Assembly: GCA_947448695.1 (NCBI GenBank)
Contig: CANFOL010000007.1
Location: 1-64,000 of the forward strand
Reading direction: 5' to 3'
DNA from: Burkholderiaceae bacterium
GTDB taxonomy: Bacteria > Pseudomonadota > Gammaproteobacteria > Burkholderiales > Burkholderiaceae
Length of the DNA stretch: 64,000 nucleotides
Shown: one piece after another, positions 8,122 to 18,052 of the stretch
Position numbering within the stretch: the first letter of the stretch is position 1
Layout of the letters: every line of letters begins with the position of its first letter
Program-made: the position numbers and the translations under genes
Notes under the pieces: model-generated
The model's database searches: none
What the model was told of the DNA's origin: nothing
The model's input: the letters and a program-made list of their open reading frames with translations, nothing else

Positions 8122-9537
8122 GTGAATCCACAAAAGATAATGAGACTTTGCAAAAATTTTCGGCAATTATTTTTCTGCACTGTTATTTTAATAATTCCTA
8201 ATTTTGGGAATGCACAGAAAAATAATTTTACGCATGAAACCACTTTAGAAAATGGCTTAAAAGTCATTGTGAAAGAGGATCATAGGGCTCCAACAGTAGC
8301 GCATATGGTTTGGTATCGCACTGGTTCAATTGATGAAACCATAGGGACCACCGGTGTGGCTCATGTTCTAGAGCATATGATGTTCAAGGGAACGAAGACC
8401 CTTGGTCCTGGAGAGTTTTCAAAAAAAGTTGCAGCACTTGGCGGCAGAGAAAATGCTTTTACCAGTAACGATTACACGGCTTATTTTCAACAAATTGAAA
8501 AATCATATCTGCCTGATATGATGCGCTTAGAATCTGACAGAATGCATAATTTAGTACTGTCTGAAGAAGAGTTTAAAAAAGAAATTAAAGTTGTCATGGA
8601 GGAAAGACGATTAAGAACAGATGACAAAGCTTCTGGATTGTTGTACGAGCAATTTATGGCAACCGCATTTAACTCCGCCCCGAATAGACACCCAGTCATA
8701 GGCTGGATGGATGATTTGAAAAATATGACTTATTTGGATGCCCAAAATTGGTATAAAAAATGGTATACGCCAAGTAATGCGGTCTTAGTTGTTGTCGGTG
8801 ACGTTGATCCTAAACAAGTATTTGAATTGGCTAAAACTACGTATGGAAAAGTTCCGAAGCAGACACTTGAAGATAGGAAAGTGCCTGGAGAGCCAGAACA
8901 AAAAGGCCTAAAGCGATTTAGTCTAAAAGCGCCAGCAGAAAATGTAGTTGTGATGATGGGCTGGAAAGCCCCAAAAGTAATTAATACGGATATTGAGGTT
9001 ATTGATCCTTGGGCTTTAGAGGTTTTGGCAGGTGTATTGGACGGGAATCAAAATACAAGATTAAACCGAATTCTTGTGAAAGAAAAAAACATCAGTACAG
9101 GAGTTAATGCCGGTTTTGATGCTATTGGAAGAAGCGAGCAGTTATTTATGATTAGCGCCTCTCTAGCTAAAGGAAAAACCCCTGCGATATTTGAAGAAGA
9201 AGTAAAAAAAATTATTGCTGATATTGCTAAAAACGGTATTAAGTCTGATGAATTAAAGCGCGTCAAAATTGCAGTTACGGCTTCACAAATTTACAAAAGA
9301 GACTCGGTTTTTGGTCAAGCCATGGAGATTGGTTCCCTAGAAATTGTAGGGATTCCATGGAACAAAATTGACACATTAACGGATAAAATTAGGGCTGTAA
9401 CGGCAGATCAAGTTCAAGCAGCGGCAAAAAAATACTTAATTGACGATCGCTTAACTGTAGGGGTTTTAGATCCACAGCCGATTGACCCTCAAAAAAAATT
9501 AGCGAATGACAGAGCAGCAGTGTCTATAAAACATTAA
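8122..9537 (+). CDS. M16 family zinc metallopeptidase (catalytic partner)
   Basis: A 471-residue pitrilysin/insulinase-family protein. The inverted zinc motif HVLEH is at residues 81-85, followed by the downstream glutamate-rich helix expected for the third ligand, so this copy should be active. An N-terminal hydrophobic stretch (about residues 15-32) looks like a signal peptide ending near NAQ, so it probably acts in the periplasm. I kept the GTG at 8122 because AAAAAGG lies 9 nt before it; an ATG at 8140 is possible. The next gene encodes its non-catalytic partner, 9 nt downstream. Confidence 0.9.
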   Translation: MNPQKIMRLCKNFRQLFFCTVILIIPNFGNAQKNNFTHETTLENGLKVIVKEDHRAPTVAHMVWYRTGSIDETIGTTGVAHVLEHMMFKGTKTLGPGEFSKKVAALGGRENAFTSNDYTAYFQQIEKSYLPDMMRLESDRMHNLVLSEEEFKKEIKVVMEERRLRTDDKASGLLYEQFMATAFNSAPNRHPVIGWMDDLKNMTYLDAQNWYKKWYTPSNAVLVVVGDVDPKQVFELAKTTYGKVPKQTLEDRKVPGEPEQKGLKRFSLKAPAENVVVMMGWKAPKVINTDIEVIDPWALEVLAGVLDGNQNTRLNRILVKEKNISTGVNAGFDAIGRSEQLFMISASLAKGKTPAIFEEEVKKIIADIAKNGIKSDELKRVKIAVTASQIYKRDSVFGQAMEIGSLEIVGIPWNKIDTLTDKIRAVTADQVQAAAKKYLIDDRLTVGVLDPQPIDPQKKLANDRAAVSIKH

Positions 9538-9546
9538 GGTAAAAAT

Positions 9547-10887
9547 ATGCTCATGAATAAAAAGAGTTTGAAGTACTTATTGATCGGTTTGATAGGCATT
9601 CTTATGCAGGGGCATGTAATGGCAACCCTACCTATCCAAAAAATTGATTTATCTAATGGGGCAAAATTATTTTATGTAGAGGCACGCACCATTCCCATGG
9701 TAAATATTGGAATCGACTTCCCTGGAGGATTTGCTCATGATCCCAAAGATCGAGTTGGGGTTGCTAACTTTACAGCTCAATTAATGAATAAAGGCTCTAA
9801 AATTAATGGCGTAGAAAAAAATGAAGCCTTTATTGCAGATAGCATTTCAGAATTAGGTTCGATGGTTGCATTTATTCCAGGCAAAGAGATGTCGTCAATT
9901 CGAATTAAAACCCTTAGTACACCAGAAGTGTTAAACCCGCTCATATCCCAAGCGAGCGATATGCTGTCATTTCCGATATTTTCAAAGAAAATTTTAGAAA
10001 GAGAAAAGGCCATCGAAATTAGCGACCTTTTGGAAAGCCAAACAAAGCCTGAATATATTATGGCTAAGCAATTTAAGAAAATGATTTATCGAGATAATCC
10101 TTTAGGCAATGAGCAAAGTGTTAACTCTATTAAGGCCTTATCGATCGATGATTTGAAAAAATTTCATCAAACATATTATCGTGCTGATCAAATGAATATT
10201 CTGATTATTGGTGATGTGAGTCGTGAGCAGGCGATTGAAATTGGGACAAAGTTAACGAAAAATTTATCGAAGGCAGTAACTTCTAAAATATTGATTCCAC
10301 CTTTAAGCCCTTTGCCAACCCAAGATATATCTCAACGGGAAGTAAAAATTGCTCATCCATCTCAACAGGCGCATATTCAAATAGGGATAACAAGCCCACC
10401 CAGAAAGGACCCAGATTATTTTCCACTATTGGTTGGAAACTATATATTGGGCGGAGGAGGCTTTGTCTCTCGACTTATGAATGAAATTAGAGAAAAAAGA
10501 GGGCTTGCTTATAGTGTCTCGAGTTACTTTTACCCAGCTAAAAATTCAGGATATTTTGTTGCCGGTATGCAAACCAAAAAAGATCAATCTGACGAATCCG
10601 TTAAATTATTAAAAGACACGATTCAAACATATGTTAACCAAGGACCTAATGACGAAGAAGTTCAGGCTGCAAAAAGTAATTTAATGAATGGATTCCCCTT
10701 AAGAATAGATAGTAATAGTAAATTATTAGATAACTTATCTTCAATTGCTTGGTACGATTTGCCACTGAATACCTTAGATGAATGGACAAATGAGGTGAAA
10801 AAAGTGACTAAAGAAGATATTCATCGAGCATTCCAGAAAAATTTAGATATGAATAAAATGGTGACGGTGGTTGTCGGAGGCCAATGA
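9547..10887 (+). CDS. M16 family protein lacking the zinc motif (non-catalytic partner)
   Basis: A 446-residue M16-family protein with a signal peptide (about residues 1-26, ending VMA). At the position of HxxEH it has NFTAQ (residues 74-78), so it cannot bind zinc in the usual way. The C-terminal domain keeps the conserved REKRGLAYSVSS segment that contributes substrate-binding Arg and Tyr. In known M16B enzymes such inactive subunits pair with an active one, and the active partner is the preceding gene. A periplasmic heterodimeric protease is inferred. The 3' end overlaps rsmD by 4 nt (ATGA). Confidence 0.88.
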   Translation: MLMNKKSLKYLLIGLIGILMQGHVMATLPIQKIDLSNGAKLFYVEARTIPMVNIGIDFPGGFAHDPKDRVGVANFTAQLMNKGSKINGVEKNEAFIADSISELGSMVAFIPGKEMSSIRIKTLSTPEVLNPLISQASDMLSFPIFSKKILEREKAIEISDLLESQTKPEYIMAKQFKKMIYRDNPLGNEQSVNSIKALSIDDLKKFHQTYYRADQMNILIIGDVSREQAIEIGTKLTKNLSKAVTSKILIPPLSPLPTQDISQREVKIAHPSQQAHIQIGITSPPRKDPDYFPLLVGNYILGGGGFVSRLMNEIREKRGLAYSVSSYFYPAKNSGYFVAGMQTKKDQSDESVKLLKDTIQTYVNQGPNDEEVQAAKSNLMNGFPLRIDSNSKLLDNLSSIAWYDLPLNTLDEWTNEVKKVTKEDIHRAFQKNLDMNKMVTVVVGGQ

Positions 10888-11489
10888 AAAAAGCTTCATT
10901 GTCACAGCATCGAGTCAGAGTTATTGCTGGATTTTGGCGAAGTCGCCAAGTTGAAATTGTGGATGTTCCAGGTTTAAGACCTTCGACAGACCGAGTGCGT
11001 GAAACAGTCTTTAATTGGCTAAATCCATATATTTATCAATCGAAAGTGATTGATTTATTTGCTGGTACCGGGATTTTAGGGGTAGAGTCCTGCTCTAGGG
11101 GGGCCAGAGAAACCCTTTTAATTGAAAAAAACCCGATTGTCTGCCATGCTTTGAAGAGTAACTTAGAAAAATTAAAACCTAATCCTCCCTATACTCTGAT
11201 TAGTGTTATTGCTATGGATGCATTGTTATGGTTGAAAACCCAAGATTCGATTGATGCTGATCTTATATTTCTAGACCCACCATTTGAACAAACTAATCTT
11301 CTTGAAGAGGCATTACTATTAATTGATGCTAAGGTAAAAATAAACACGCCACCAATTATTTATGTAGAATCGAGTTCAAAGTTTGATATTGATAGCATTT
11401 TTGTAAAGTTATCAGGTTGGAAAGTTGAGAAACAGTTAGTGGCTGGAGCGGTAAGAGCAAGTATTTTGAAGTTAAGTAAAGATGTCTAG
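10884..11489 (+). CDS. rsmD: 16S rRNA (guanine966-N2)-methyltransferase RsmD
   Basis: A 201-residue SAM-dependent enzyme that methylates G966 of 16S rRNA in the assembled small subunit. Visible features are the N-terminal RVIAGFWRSRQVEI with GLRPSTDRVRETVFNWL, the SAM-binding motif DLFAGTGILGVE and the catalytic motif LDPPF. The order rsmD-coaD is widely conserved in proteobacteria and is kept here. It starts inside the stop of the M16 gene, so translation is probably coupled. Confidence 0.95.
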   Translation: MKKASLSQHRVRVIAGFWRSRQVEIVDVPGLRPSTDRVRETVFNWLNPYIYQSKVIDLFAGTGILGVESCSRGARETLLIEKNPIVCHALKSNLEKLKPNPPYTLISVIAMDALLWLKTQDSIDADLIFLDPPFEQTNLLEEALLLIDAKVKINTPPIIYVESSSKFDIDSIFVKLSGWKVEKQLVAGAVRASILKLSKDV

Positions 11490-11503
11490 AGTAAACTTAT
11501 TAG

Positions 11504-12256
<753 letters not shown>

Positions 12257-12257
12257 C

Positions 12258-12848
12258 TTATTGCGTATGCAAGTCTTTCATCGCAGAACCAGGGTCATCA
12301 GAAAGGATCAAAGGTAATACTTGGAGAGCCTTTTCAAATGTTTTTTCAATGAGCTTCAGTTCATTTTGGGAGGGTTTTTTAAGAACGTAGCTTGCGACTT
12401 CTTGATGTGGACTACCTGCTGGGGCCAAATCTCTGGGGTGCCCAATACCTATTCTTAAGCGCCAATAATCGGGCGTCCCAAGATGAGCCGAAATACTTTT
12501 AAGTCCATTATGCCCGCCTGTACCACCCCCAAATTTAAGCCTTGTAACACCTGCTGGTAAATCTAGTTCATCGTGCAAGACTAAAACTTGCTTAGGGTGG
12601 ATTTGATAAAACTTGGCAAGCTGTCCAACGGATTCACCACTTAAATTCATGAAAGTTTGTGGCTTTAAAAGTAATAGCTTTAAAGGGCCATTTTGAGCTT
12701 TTGCAACATGGCCTTTAAGGGCCTTTTCATTTGTAAAAGAAGTGGCTAATTTGGTTGCTAATTGATCGCAGAGCCAAAAACCAGCATTATGCCTATCTGA
12801 AACATGCTCATCACCAGGGTTGCCTAGGCCAACAATTAATTGAATCAT
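12258..12848 (-). CDS. pth: Peptidyl-tRNA hydrolase
   Basis: A 196-residue enzyme that releases peptides from tRNAs that have dropped off the ribosome. Conserved pieces are GLGNPGDEHVSDRHNAGFW with the catalytic histidine, LLLKPQTFMNLSGESV, HDELDLPAGVTRLKFGGGTGGHNGLKS and WRLRIGIGHP. It lies downstream of rplY on the same strand, the usual ctc-pth pairing, but a hairpin terminator separates them. Confidence 0.97.
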   Translation of the reverse strand: MIQLIVGLGNPGDEHVSDRHNAGFWLCDQLATKLATSFTNEKALKGHVAKAQNGPLKLLLLKPQTFMNLSGESVGQLAKFYQIHPKQVLVLHDELDLPAGVTRLKFGGGTGGHNGLKSISAHLGTPDYWRLRIGIGHPRDLAPAGSPHQEVASYVLKKPSQNELKLIEKTFEKALQVLPLILSDDPGSAMKDLHTQ

Positions 12849-12892
12849 GCAATAACTTTAAACGAATTTTATTTGAGGGTTTATAAAAATGA

Positions 12893-12920
12893 AAAACCCG
12901 CCATAAGTGTGGCGGGTTTT
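12893..12920 (-). terminator. Rho-independent terminator after rplY
   Basis: An 11-bp perfect stem (AAAACCCGCCA / TGGCGGGTTTT) with a 6-nt loop. Read on the minus strand it ends in a T-run, 16 nt after the rplY stop. It would limit read-through into pth; because the stem has A/T runs on both sides it could also work on the plus strand. Confidence 0.88.
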
Positions 12921-12935
12921 CTAAGTAGGAGGCAG

Positions 12936-13586
12936 TTACTCTTTGCCTTCTTTATCCTTCAGTTTTGTAGCAGTAGGAGCTGCAGGGGCTTCAGGGGCTC
13001 CAGTTGCTTCAGGCTCTGCTTTAACTTTTGGCTCTCTTGCCACTACAACAGCAGGATTTTCTTGTTCAACATGTAAGCTTAAGCTAACGCCTTTTGGAAG
13101 GACAATATCTTTCGCGTGGATTGCATGACCAAGTTCTATTTTAGATAAGTCAATTTCAATGAACTCAGGCAAATCAGAAGGTAAACAAATGATCTCAAGT
13201 TCATTAGAAATATGATTGATAACACCACCACCAATTTTAACTGCTGGGCAGATATCATCACCTTTAAAGTGAAGAGGAATCTTCATATGTACTTTTTGCT
13301 TAGCGTCAATCCGCTGGAAATCAATATGAAGCACTAAAGGTTTAAAAGGATGCATCTGATAATCACGCAACAAAGCTTGTTGCACTTTACCTGCCACTTC
13401 AACCTCTAAAATAGATGAATGGAAGGCTTCTTTTTTTAAAGCATGGAAAAGAGCGTTGTGATCCAATTCCACTGCTTGCGGTAATTCTGTTCCACCATAA
13501 ATAATACCGGGTGTTTTTCCAGAGTTGCGCAGGCGGCGGCTCGCACCAGTGCCCTGTACGCTACGTTCGTAGGCGATGACTTTCAT
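12936..13586 (-). CDS. rplY: 50S ribosomal protein bL25 (long CTC/TL5 form)
   Basis: A 216-residue 5S rRNA-binding ribosomal protein of the long form: an N-terminal L25 domain ([21 protein letters not shown], about residues 1-90) and a C-terminal TL5-type beta domain (about 95-180). The tail (about 185-216) is Ala/Pro/Glu/Lys-rich and probably disordered. A strong ribosome-binding site (AAGGAG) precedes the ATG. It lies between prs and pth, the conserved order in this lineage. Confidence 0.95.
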   Translation of the reverse strand: MKVIAYERSVQGTGASRRLRNSGKTPGIIYGGTELPQAVELDHNALFHALKKEAFHSSILEVEVAGKVQQALLRDYQMHPFKPLVLHIDFQRIDAKQKVHMKIPLHFKGDDICPAVKIGGGVINHISNELEIICLPSDLPEFIEIDLSKIELGHAIHAKDIVLPKGVSLSLHVEQENPAVVVAREPKVKAEPEATGAPEAPAAPTATKLKDKEGKE

Positions 13587-13691
13587 ATAAAACTCCTTAA
13601 GGTTTGTTTACTAACCCTACGAGGGCTAGTCTTTAACAGCTCGCGACCAAGCAGAAAAGTCTTCTATTATAGCTTTTTTATAGGTAGTTGG

Positions 13692-14651
13692 CTAGTCTGT
13701 TTCAGCAAACATAGAAATTACCGACTCTCCACGACTAATCCTGAGGAGAGTTTCTCCAAGAAGTGGGGCGACGGATAAAGTTCTAATTTTGGTGCTAGAT
13801 TTTGCAATACCACTGAGTGGTATGGTATCTGTAACCACAACTTCATCAAGAGCCGATTCCATAATGCGAGAAATGGCGTTTCCAGAAAGAACAGGATGAG
13901 TACAGTAAGCCATTACATTTTTTGCACCTCTTTGCTTCAATACCTCGGCAGCTTTGCAAAGAGTGCCACCAGTATCAATCATGTCATCCATAATGACGCA
14001 CTTTCGACCTTCGACTTCACCGATGACGTGCATGACTTCAGAAACATTTGCTTTGGGGCGGCGTTTATCAATAATGGCTAAGTCACATCCTAACTGTTTA
14101 GCTAAAGCACGGGCTCTTACAACGCCCCCAATGTCAGGAGAAACCACCAATAAATCCCCATCATTCTTATGCTGTAAATCTGCCAATAAGATTGGAGAGG
14201 CATAAATATTATCCACAGGGATATCAAAAAATCCTTGAATTTGATCGGCATGAAGATCCATCGTCAGTACCCTTCCTACTCCAGCTACTGACTGCAACAT
14301 ATTGGCTACTAATCTTGCAGAGATAGCAACACGGGCTGAACGTGGTCGACGATCTTGCCTAGCATAACCAAAGTAAGGAATCACTGCGGTTATAGTGCCT
14401 GCAGATGCTCTTTTCAAGGCATCTACCATAATCATTAATTCCATTAAATTATCATTAGTAGGTGCACAAGTAGGTTGTAAAACCACAACGTGCTTGCTTC
14501 GCACATTTTCTTGAATTTCTACCTGAATTTCACCATCTGAAAATCTTCCCACCATGGCTTTTCCGAGTTCTTGACCGAGGTAATCCGCAACAGACTTTGC
14601 TAAAACAGGATTGGCATTACCAGTAAAAATAGTCATTGACTCATTACTCAT
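13692..14651 (-). CDS. prs: Ribose-phosphate pyrophosphokinase
   Basis: A 319-residue PRPP synthase, which makes 5-phosphoribosyl-1-diphosphate for nucleotide, histidine and tryptophan synthesis. Visible motifs are the N-terminal [26 protein letters not shown] in the ATP loop, [16 protein letters not shown] and the PRPP-binding loop [14 protein letters not shown]. Length is standard. The tRNA-Gln gene lies 72 bp upstream on the same strand and may share a transcript with it. Confidence 0.97.
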   Translation of the reverse strand: MSNESMTIFTGNANPVLAKSVADYLGQELGKAMVGRFSDGEIQVEIQENVRSKHVVVLQPTCAPTNDNLMELMIMVDALKRASAGTITAVIPYFGYARQDRRPRSARVAISARLVANMLQSVAGVGRVLTMDLHADQIQGFFDIPVDNIYASPILLADLQHKNDGDLLVVSPDIGGVVRARALAKQLGCDLAIIDKRRPKANVSEVMHVIGEVEGRKCVIMDDMIDTGGTLCKAAEVLKQRGAKNVMAYCTHPVLSGNAISRIMESALDEVVVTDTIPLSGIAKSSTKIRTLSVAPLLGETLLRISRGESVISMFAETD

Positions 14652-14723
14652 TATTTCTCCAATAAATGAAGCAAAGCAAGGTTTGCGTGGGGGAATTGAT
14701 AGGATTGGTACATAAAAGAAAGG

Positions 14724-14800
14724 TGGCAGAGGAGGAAGGACTCGAACCTTCGGATGCCGGAATCAAAATCCGGTGCCTTAACCAACTTGGCGACTCCCCT
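14724..14800 (-). tRNA. tRNA-Gln (anticodon TTG)
   Basis: On the minus strand the sequence folds into a complete cloverleaf. The acceptor is AGGGGAG paired with CTCCTCT (one G-T), the anticodon stem is CCGGA/TCCGG around TTTTGAT with anticodon TTG (14764-14766), and the T arm contains GGTTCGAGTCC. The discriminator is G and CCA is encoded. The 5' 23 bases lie inside the 3' end of ispE. prs follows downstream. Confidence 0.97.
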
Positions 14801-15677
14801 CTTGTGTGTTGACCTTTGATACTAAATTATAAGCCGAGTGCTGCAAAAGACCATGAACTTTAAAACCTTGCCACATAGTTGGAAGTATAGATAAACATTC
14901 TTCCACTGATGTATTTTCTGGAATTTCGCAAAAAACCGAACTTCCTGAACCCGTCATCATTGGATGAGCCTTTGGAAAATGTTTCTCCAAAAAACTCAAT
15001 GCCATCGAAACTTCTGAATACATTTGCGTTGCAACTGCCTGTAAATCATTATCAAACTTCATTTGAGTAGCGTAATGCTCATCAAAGTCAACTATTGTAA
15101 TCGGTGATCGATTTCGCGTCAAATGAGGCGCTGAAAATATATTTTTTGTTGGTATTGAAACGCCTGGATAAATTATGAAAAAGGTAGATTTTCTGAGGGT
15201 AATTTCTTGTAAAACATCACCTATTCCTTCAACAAATGCATTTTTACCATAAAGAAAAAATGGAACATCTGCACCTAAACGAAGACCTAAAGACATTAAT
15301 TCTTGTTGAGAAAGATTTAAATCCCATAGCCGATTAAGCCCTAATAAAGTGCTTGCAGCATCAGAAGATCCGCCACCAAGACCAGCCCCCATGGGAATTT
15401 TTTTGTCTAAATCAATATCAACCCCATCATTTAATTGATATTTATCTTGTAATAAACGGGCAGCTTTGACTACTAAATCATCTTCAGGCAGCACATTTGG
15501 TAAAGGGTTGATGCGACAGATGAGATTGTCACTTCTGGAACGAAGCTTTACGCTATCAGACAAATCTATAAGTTGGAACACACTTTGTAATAGGTGATAA
15601 CCATCTGCTCTTCTTCCAGTGACATGTAAGAAGAGATTTAATTTTGCTGGCGCAGGAATATGTATGAACTCACTCAT
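14778..15677 (-). CDS. ispE: 4-diphosphocytidyl-2-C-methyl-D-erythritol kinase
   Basis: A GHMP-family kinase of the MEP isoprenoid pathway. The N-terminal PAPAKLNLFLHVTGRRADGYH and the ATP-binding loop PMGAGLGGGSSDAAS are clear, with MTGSGSSVF near the C-terminus. I start it at the ATG at 15677 (MSEFIHIPAPAKLN, 299 residues), 4 nt after the stop of the TPR-LolB gene; an in-frame ATG at 15716 would overlap that gene. The last codons (GSRQVG and stop) are encoded by bases that also form the 5' end of tRNA-Gln. Confidence 0.95.
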   Translation of the reverse strand: MSEFIHIPAPAKLNLFLHVTGRRADGYHLLQSVFQLIDLSDSVKLRSRSDNLICRINPLPNVLPEDDLVVKAARLLQDKYQLNDGVDIDLDKKIPMGAGLGGGSSDAASTLLGLNRLWDLNLSQQELMSLGLRLGADVPFFLYGKNAFVEGIGDVLQEITLRKSTFFIIYPGVSIPTKNIFSAPHLTRNRSPITIVDFDEHYATQMKFDNDLQAVATQMYSEVSMALSFLEKHFPKAHPMMTGSGSSVFCEIPENTSVEECLSILPTMWQGFKVHGLLQHSAYNLVSKVNTQEGSRQVG

Positions 15678-15681
15678 ACGA

Positions 15682-17178
15682 TTAATCGATAATAAGTCTG
15701 ACTTCGATATCTCCATCCTGGTTGGATCGAGTCATATTTAATCTTTGTAATTTATTTACGGCATTCCATGTATATTTAAGCAACCAACCATCCTGAATAA
15801 TTTCAATTACTTGGCCAGCTTCATTGCGTTTAACAGTTCCAGGTGAACCAGGTCTTGAGAAACCAGCAAGCCAAGCTGAAAGGCCCCTCGCGGGGATAGG
15901 TAACTGGGTAGCTTGAAAAACAAGTTGATCTGCATCAATCGCGGTAATGGTTTGACCACTTTGCTCCAATGTTGCTCTACTTGGAGTGATGTTAATTTTT
16001 GCAATAGAAGTCCCCAAAGGCCCCCTAATTTCTAAATTATCATTGAGATTTTCATGGGTTAAAGTAAAAGCACCATTCCCACCATTTTTAGTTTGTTTTG
16101 CATTTATTGTGATTGCAAAACGCCCATCCCATTGGCGAGATATGGTTTCATCAAAGATCTCTGAGCTAGACCAATCGGGTCTTAAACGTTTTAAGGTCTC
16201 TCTTAATGTCGTTTGACTTGCGTTGCTAGATTCAGCTTTACGCCAAATTTTTTCAGCAGCTTCAGGTTGTTGATTGACCCAAAGGACCTCACCTAAATGC
16301 GCGCCAACTTCAGCTTCCGCAAGTTGATTAAAAGATTGTGTTAAATATTGAATGGCCAAATCATTTCTACCAAGGCGAAAGTAAACCCAACCTAGACTAT
16401 CAAGAATATAAGGATCGTTTGGCGATAATGCATTTGCTTTAAGAATTAACCGTAATGCTTCAGTCAAATTGATATTTCTATCAGCATAAGAGTAACCAAG
16501 TGCATTTAAAGCACTGGCATCATCAGGTTTTTGATTAATGATGGAGAGTAATACTTTCTCCATATTTGCAAAGTGACCTAATTTCTCTTCACCTAGAGCA
16601 TAGATAAATAATATATTTGTATTTTTGGGTAGCGGTTTAAGAGCGTTAATAATATTTGCAATGGCAACATTAGAAACATCTTGATTATTTGATTTACTAA
16701 TAATAGGCAGTAATTGCGTTAAAAATGCCTCACGTTTAGCAGGTGTTTGAGATTTCAAGTATTTGATGGTCGGCTCAACGGCTTCATTCCATTTATTATT
16801 GAGCATTAAAAGCGTTAGATAAACTTCTTTAGAGTTTGTGTCAGAATCCGGGGTTAGTTCATCCCAAAGCCTTGCTGACTCTAATGAGGCTTCTGGTGAT
16901 TGAGCTGCTAAAGCAATTTCCATTGCGCTTTGAGCAATACGTGGATCTCGAGTATTTTTAGCAAGATTAAACATCGTTTGATATGAAAGCGCGATATCTC
17001 CTCGTTGTAACGCAACTTGTGAGGCTAAATATTGAAACATCTCACTTACATACCGTTCGCTCGCATTTTGGGGAATTTGAGCCTGTGCAAAGCTGTGAGA
17101 CATCATAAAATATGGCATGATGCTAATAAAGCTTAGCGTGAAGAATCGTTTAATTTGAAATAAATTATATTTAAGCAT
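15682..17178 (-). CDS. Fusion: TPR-repeat protein with C-terminal LolB domain
   Basis: A 498-residue exported protein. Residues ~1-32 are a signal peptide. Residues ~40-330 are helical TPR-like repeats (for example NALGYSYADRNINLTEALRLILKANALSPNDPYILDSLGWVYFRLGRNDLA, a classic pair). Residues ~345-498 match LolB, the outer-membrane acceptor of lipoproteins from LolA: WDGRFAITI, LEIRGPLGTSIAKI, LPARGLSAWLAGF-like PARGLSAWLAGF, and VRLIID at the end. In relatives I expect a separate TPR gene and a separate lipoprotein lolB at this locus; here one continuous frame carries both, and no lipobox precedes the LolB part. Divergent from mutM. Confidence 0.85.
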   Translation of the reverse strand: MLKYNLFQIKRFFTLSFISIMPYFMMSHSFAQAQIPQNASERYVSEMFQYLASQVALQRGDIALSYQTMFNLAKNTRDPRIAQSAMEIALAAQSPEASLESARLWDELTPDSDTNSKEVYLTLLMLNNKWNEAVEPTIKYLKSQTPAKREAFLTQLLPIISKSNNQDVSNVAIANIINALKPLPKNTNILFIYALGEEKLGHFANMEKVLLSIINQKPDDASALNALGYSYADRNINLTEALRLILKANALSPNDPYILDSLGWVYFRLGRNDLAIQYLTQSFNQLAEAEVGAHLGEVLWVNQQPEAAEKIWRKAESSNASQTTLRETLKRLRPDWSSSEIFDETISRQWDGRFAITINAKQTKNGGNGAFTLTHENLNDNLEIRGPLGTSIAKINITPSRATLEQSGQTITAIDADQLVFQATQLPIPARGLSAWLAGFSRPGSPGTVKRNEAGQVIEIIQDGWLLKYTWNAVNKLQRLNMTRSNQDGDIEVRLIID

Positions 17179-17218
17179 TTGTCTATTCTATATAACTCTG
17201 AATTAATCTACTCAATAT

Positions 17219-18052
17219 ATGCCCGAATTACCAGAAGTTGAAGTGACAAGGCAAGGTATCTCGCCACAAATCAAGGGAAAAACGATTACAAAAGTAATCG
17301 TTCATGATGGCCGCTTGAGGTGGCCGGTGCCTAAAAATTTGGAAAAGATACTTCAAGGTCAACAGTGTACTGAAATTAGACGGCGTGGAAAGTACTTACT
17401 ATTTGAATTCAGTCATGGAGTAATGCTTTTGCATCTAGGAATGACAGGAGTGTTGCGTATTCAAAAGATAGATGAAGCGCCTAAAAAATATAATCGTGTT
17501 GAGTTTCACTTTGACACACTAGCTTTACGATTACATGACCCCCGAAAATTTGGATCGATACATTGGAATCCAAAAGAAGATGGCCCAGTAGAGAGTTTTC
17601 CATTATTGGCTAAATTGGGTGTTGAGCCATTTGAAAAAGAATTTTCAGGTGATCATGGTGGAGAATTGTTATATAAAAAATCCCGGGGAAGAAGTGTTTC
17701 AGTCAAGCAATATCTTCTAGCTGGTCAGGTTGTCGTTGGCGTTGGCAATATTTACTGTTCAGAAAGTTTATTTGAGGCAAAAATAAACCCTAAAAAAGCG
17801 GCTGGAAAGATATCTAAACTAGGATATGCTCGACTAGCTCTAGCGGTGCGTTTGACTCTTGAAAAAGCGATAAATGCAGGTGGAAGTAGTTTAAAAGATT
17901 TTGTGCATAGCGATGGTGAGCCAGGACACTTTATGGTTTTAACTAAAGTGTATGATCGCGCCGGTTTACCTTGCCATGATTGTGGCGCGTTAATCAAACA
18001 AATCGTTCAGGGACAAAGATCAACCTATTTTTGTTCAGTTTGTCAAAAGTGA
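17219..18052 (+). CDS. mutM: Formamidopyrimidine-DNA glycosylase
   Basis: A 277-residue bifunctional glycosylase/AP lyase that removes 8-oxoguanine from DNA. The start MPELPEVE supplies the catalytic Pro and Glu right after the initiator Met. A helix-two-turn-helix region (VVGVGNIYCSESLF) and a C-terminal zinc finger (CHDCGALIKQIVQGQRSTYFCSVC) are intact. It is followed directly by mutY, with a 4-nt GTGA overlap, so the two 8-oxoG repair enzymes are probably made together. Confidence 0.97.
   Translation: MPELPEVEVTRQGISPQIKGKTITKVIVHDGRLRWPVPKNLEKILQGQQCTEIRRRGKYLLFEFSHGVMLLHLGMTGVLRIQKIDEAPKKYNRVEFHFDTLALRLHDPRKFGSIHWNPKEDGPVESFPLLAKLGVEPFEKEFSGDHGGELLYKKSRGRSVSVKQYLLAGQVVVGVGNIYCSESLFEAKINPKKAAGKISKLGYARLALAVRLTLEKAINAGGSSLKDFVHSDGEPGHFMVLTKVYDRAGLPCHDCGALIKQIVQGQRSTYFCSVCQK

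Noticed and set aside
13666..13671. TATAAT on the minus strand before rplY as a firm promoter
   Set aside because: The -10 is perfect but no acceptable -35 is found at 16-18 nt, so it was not listed.
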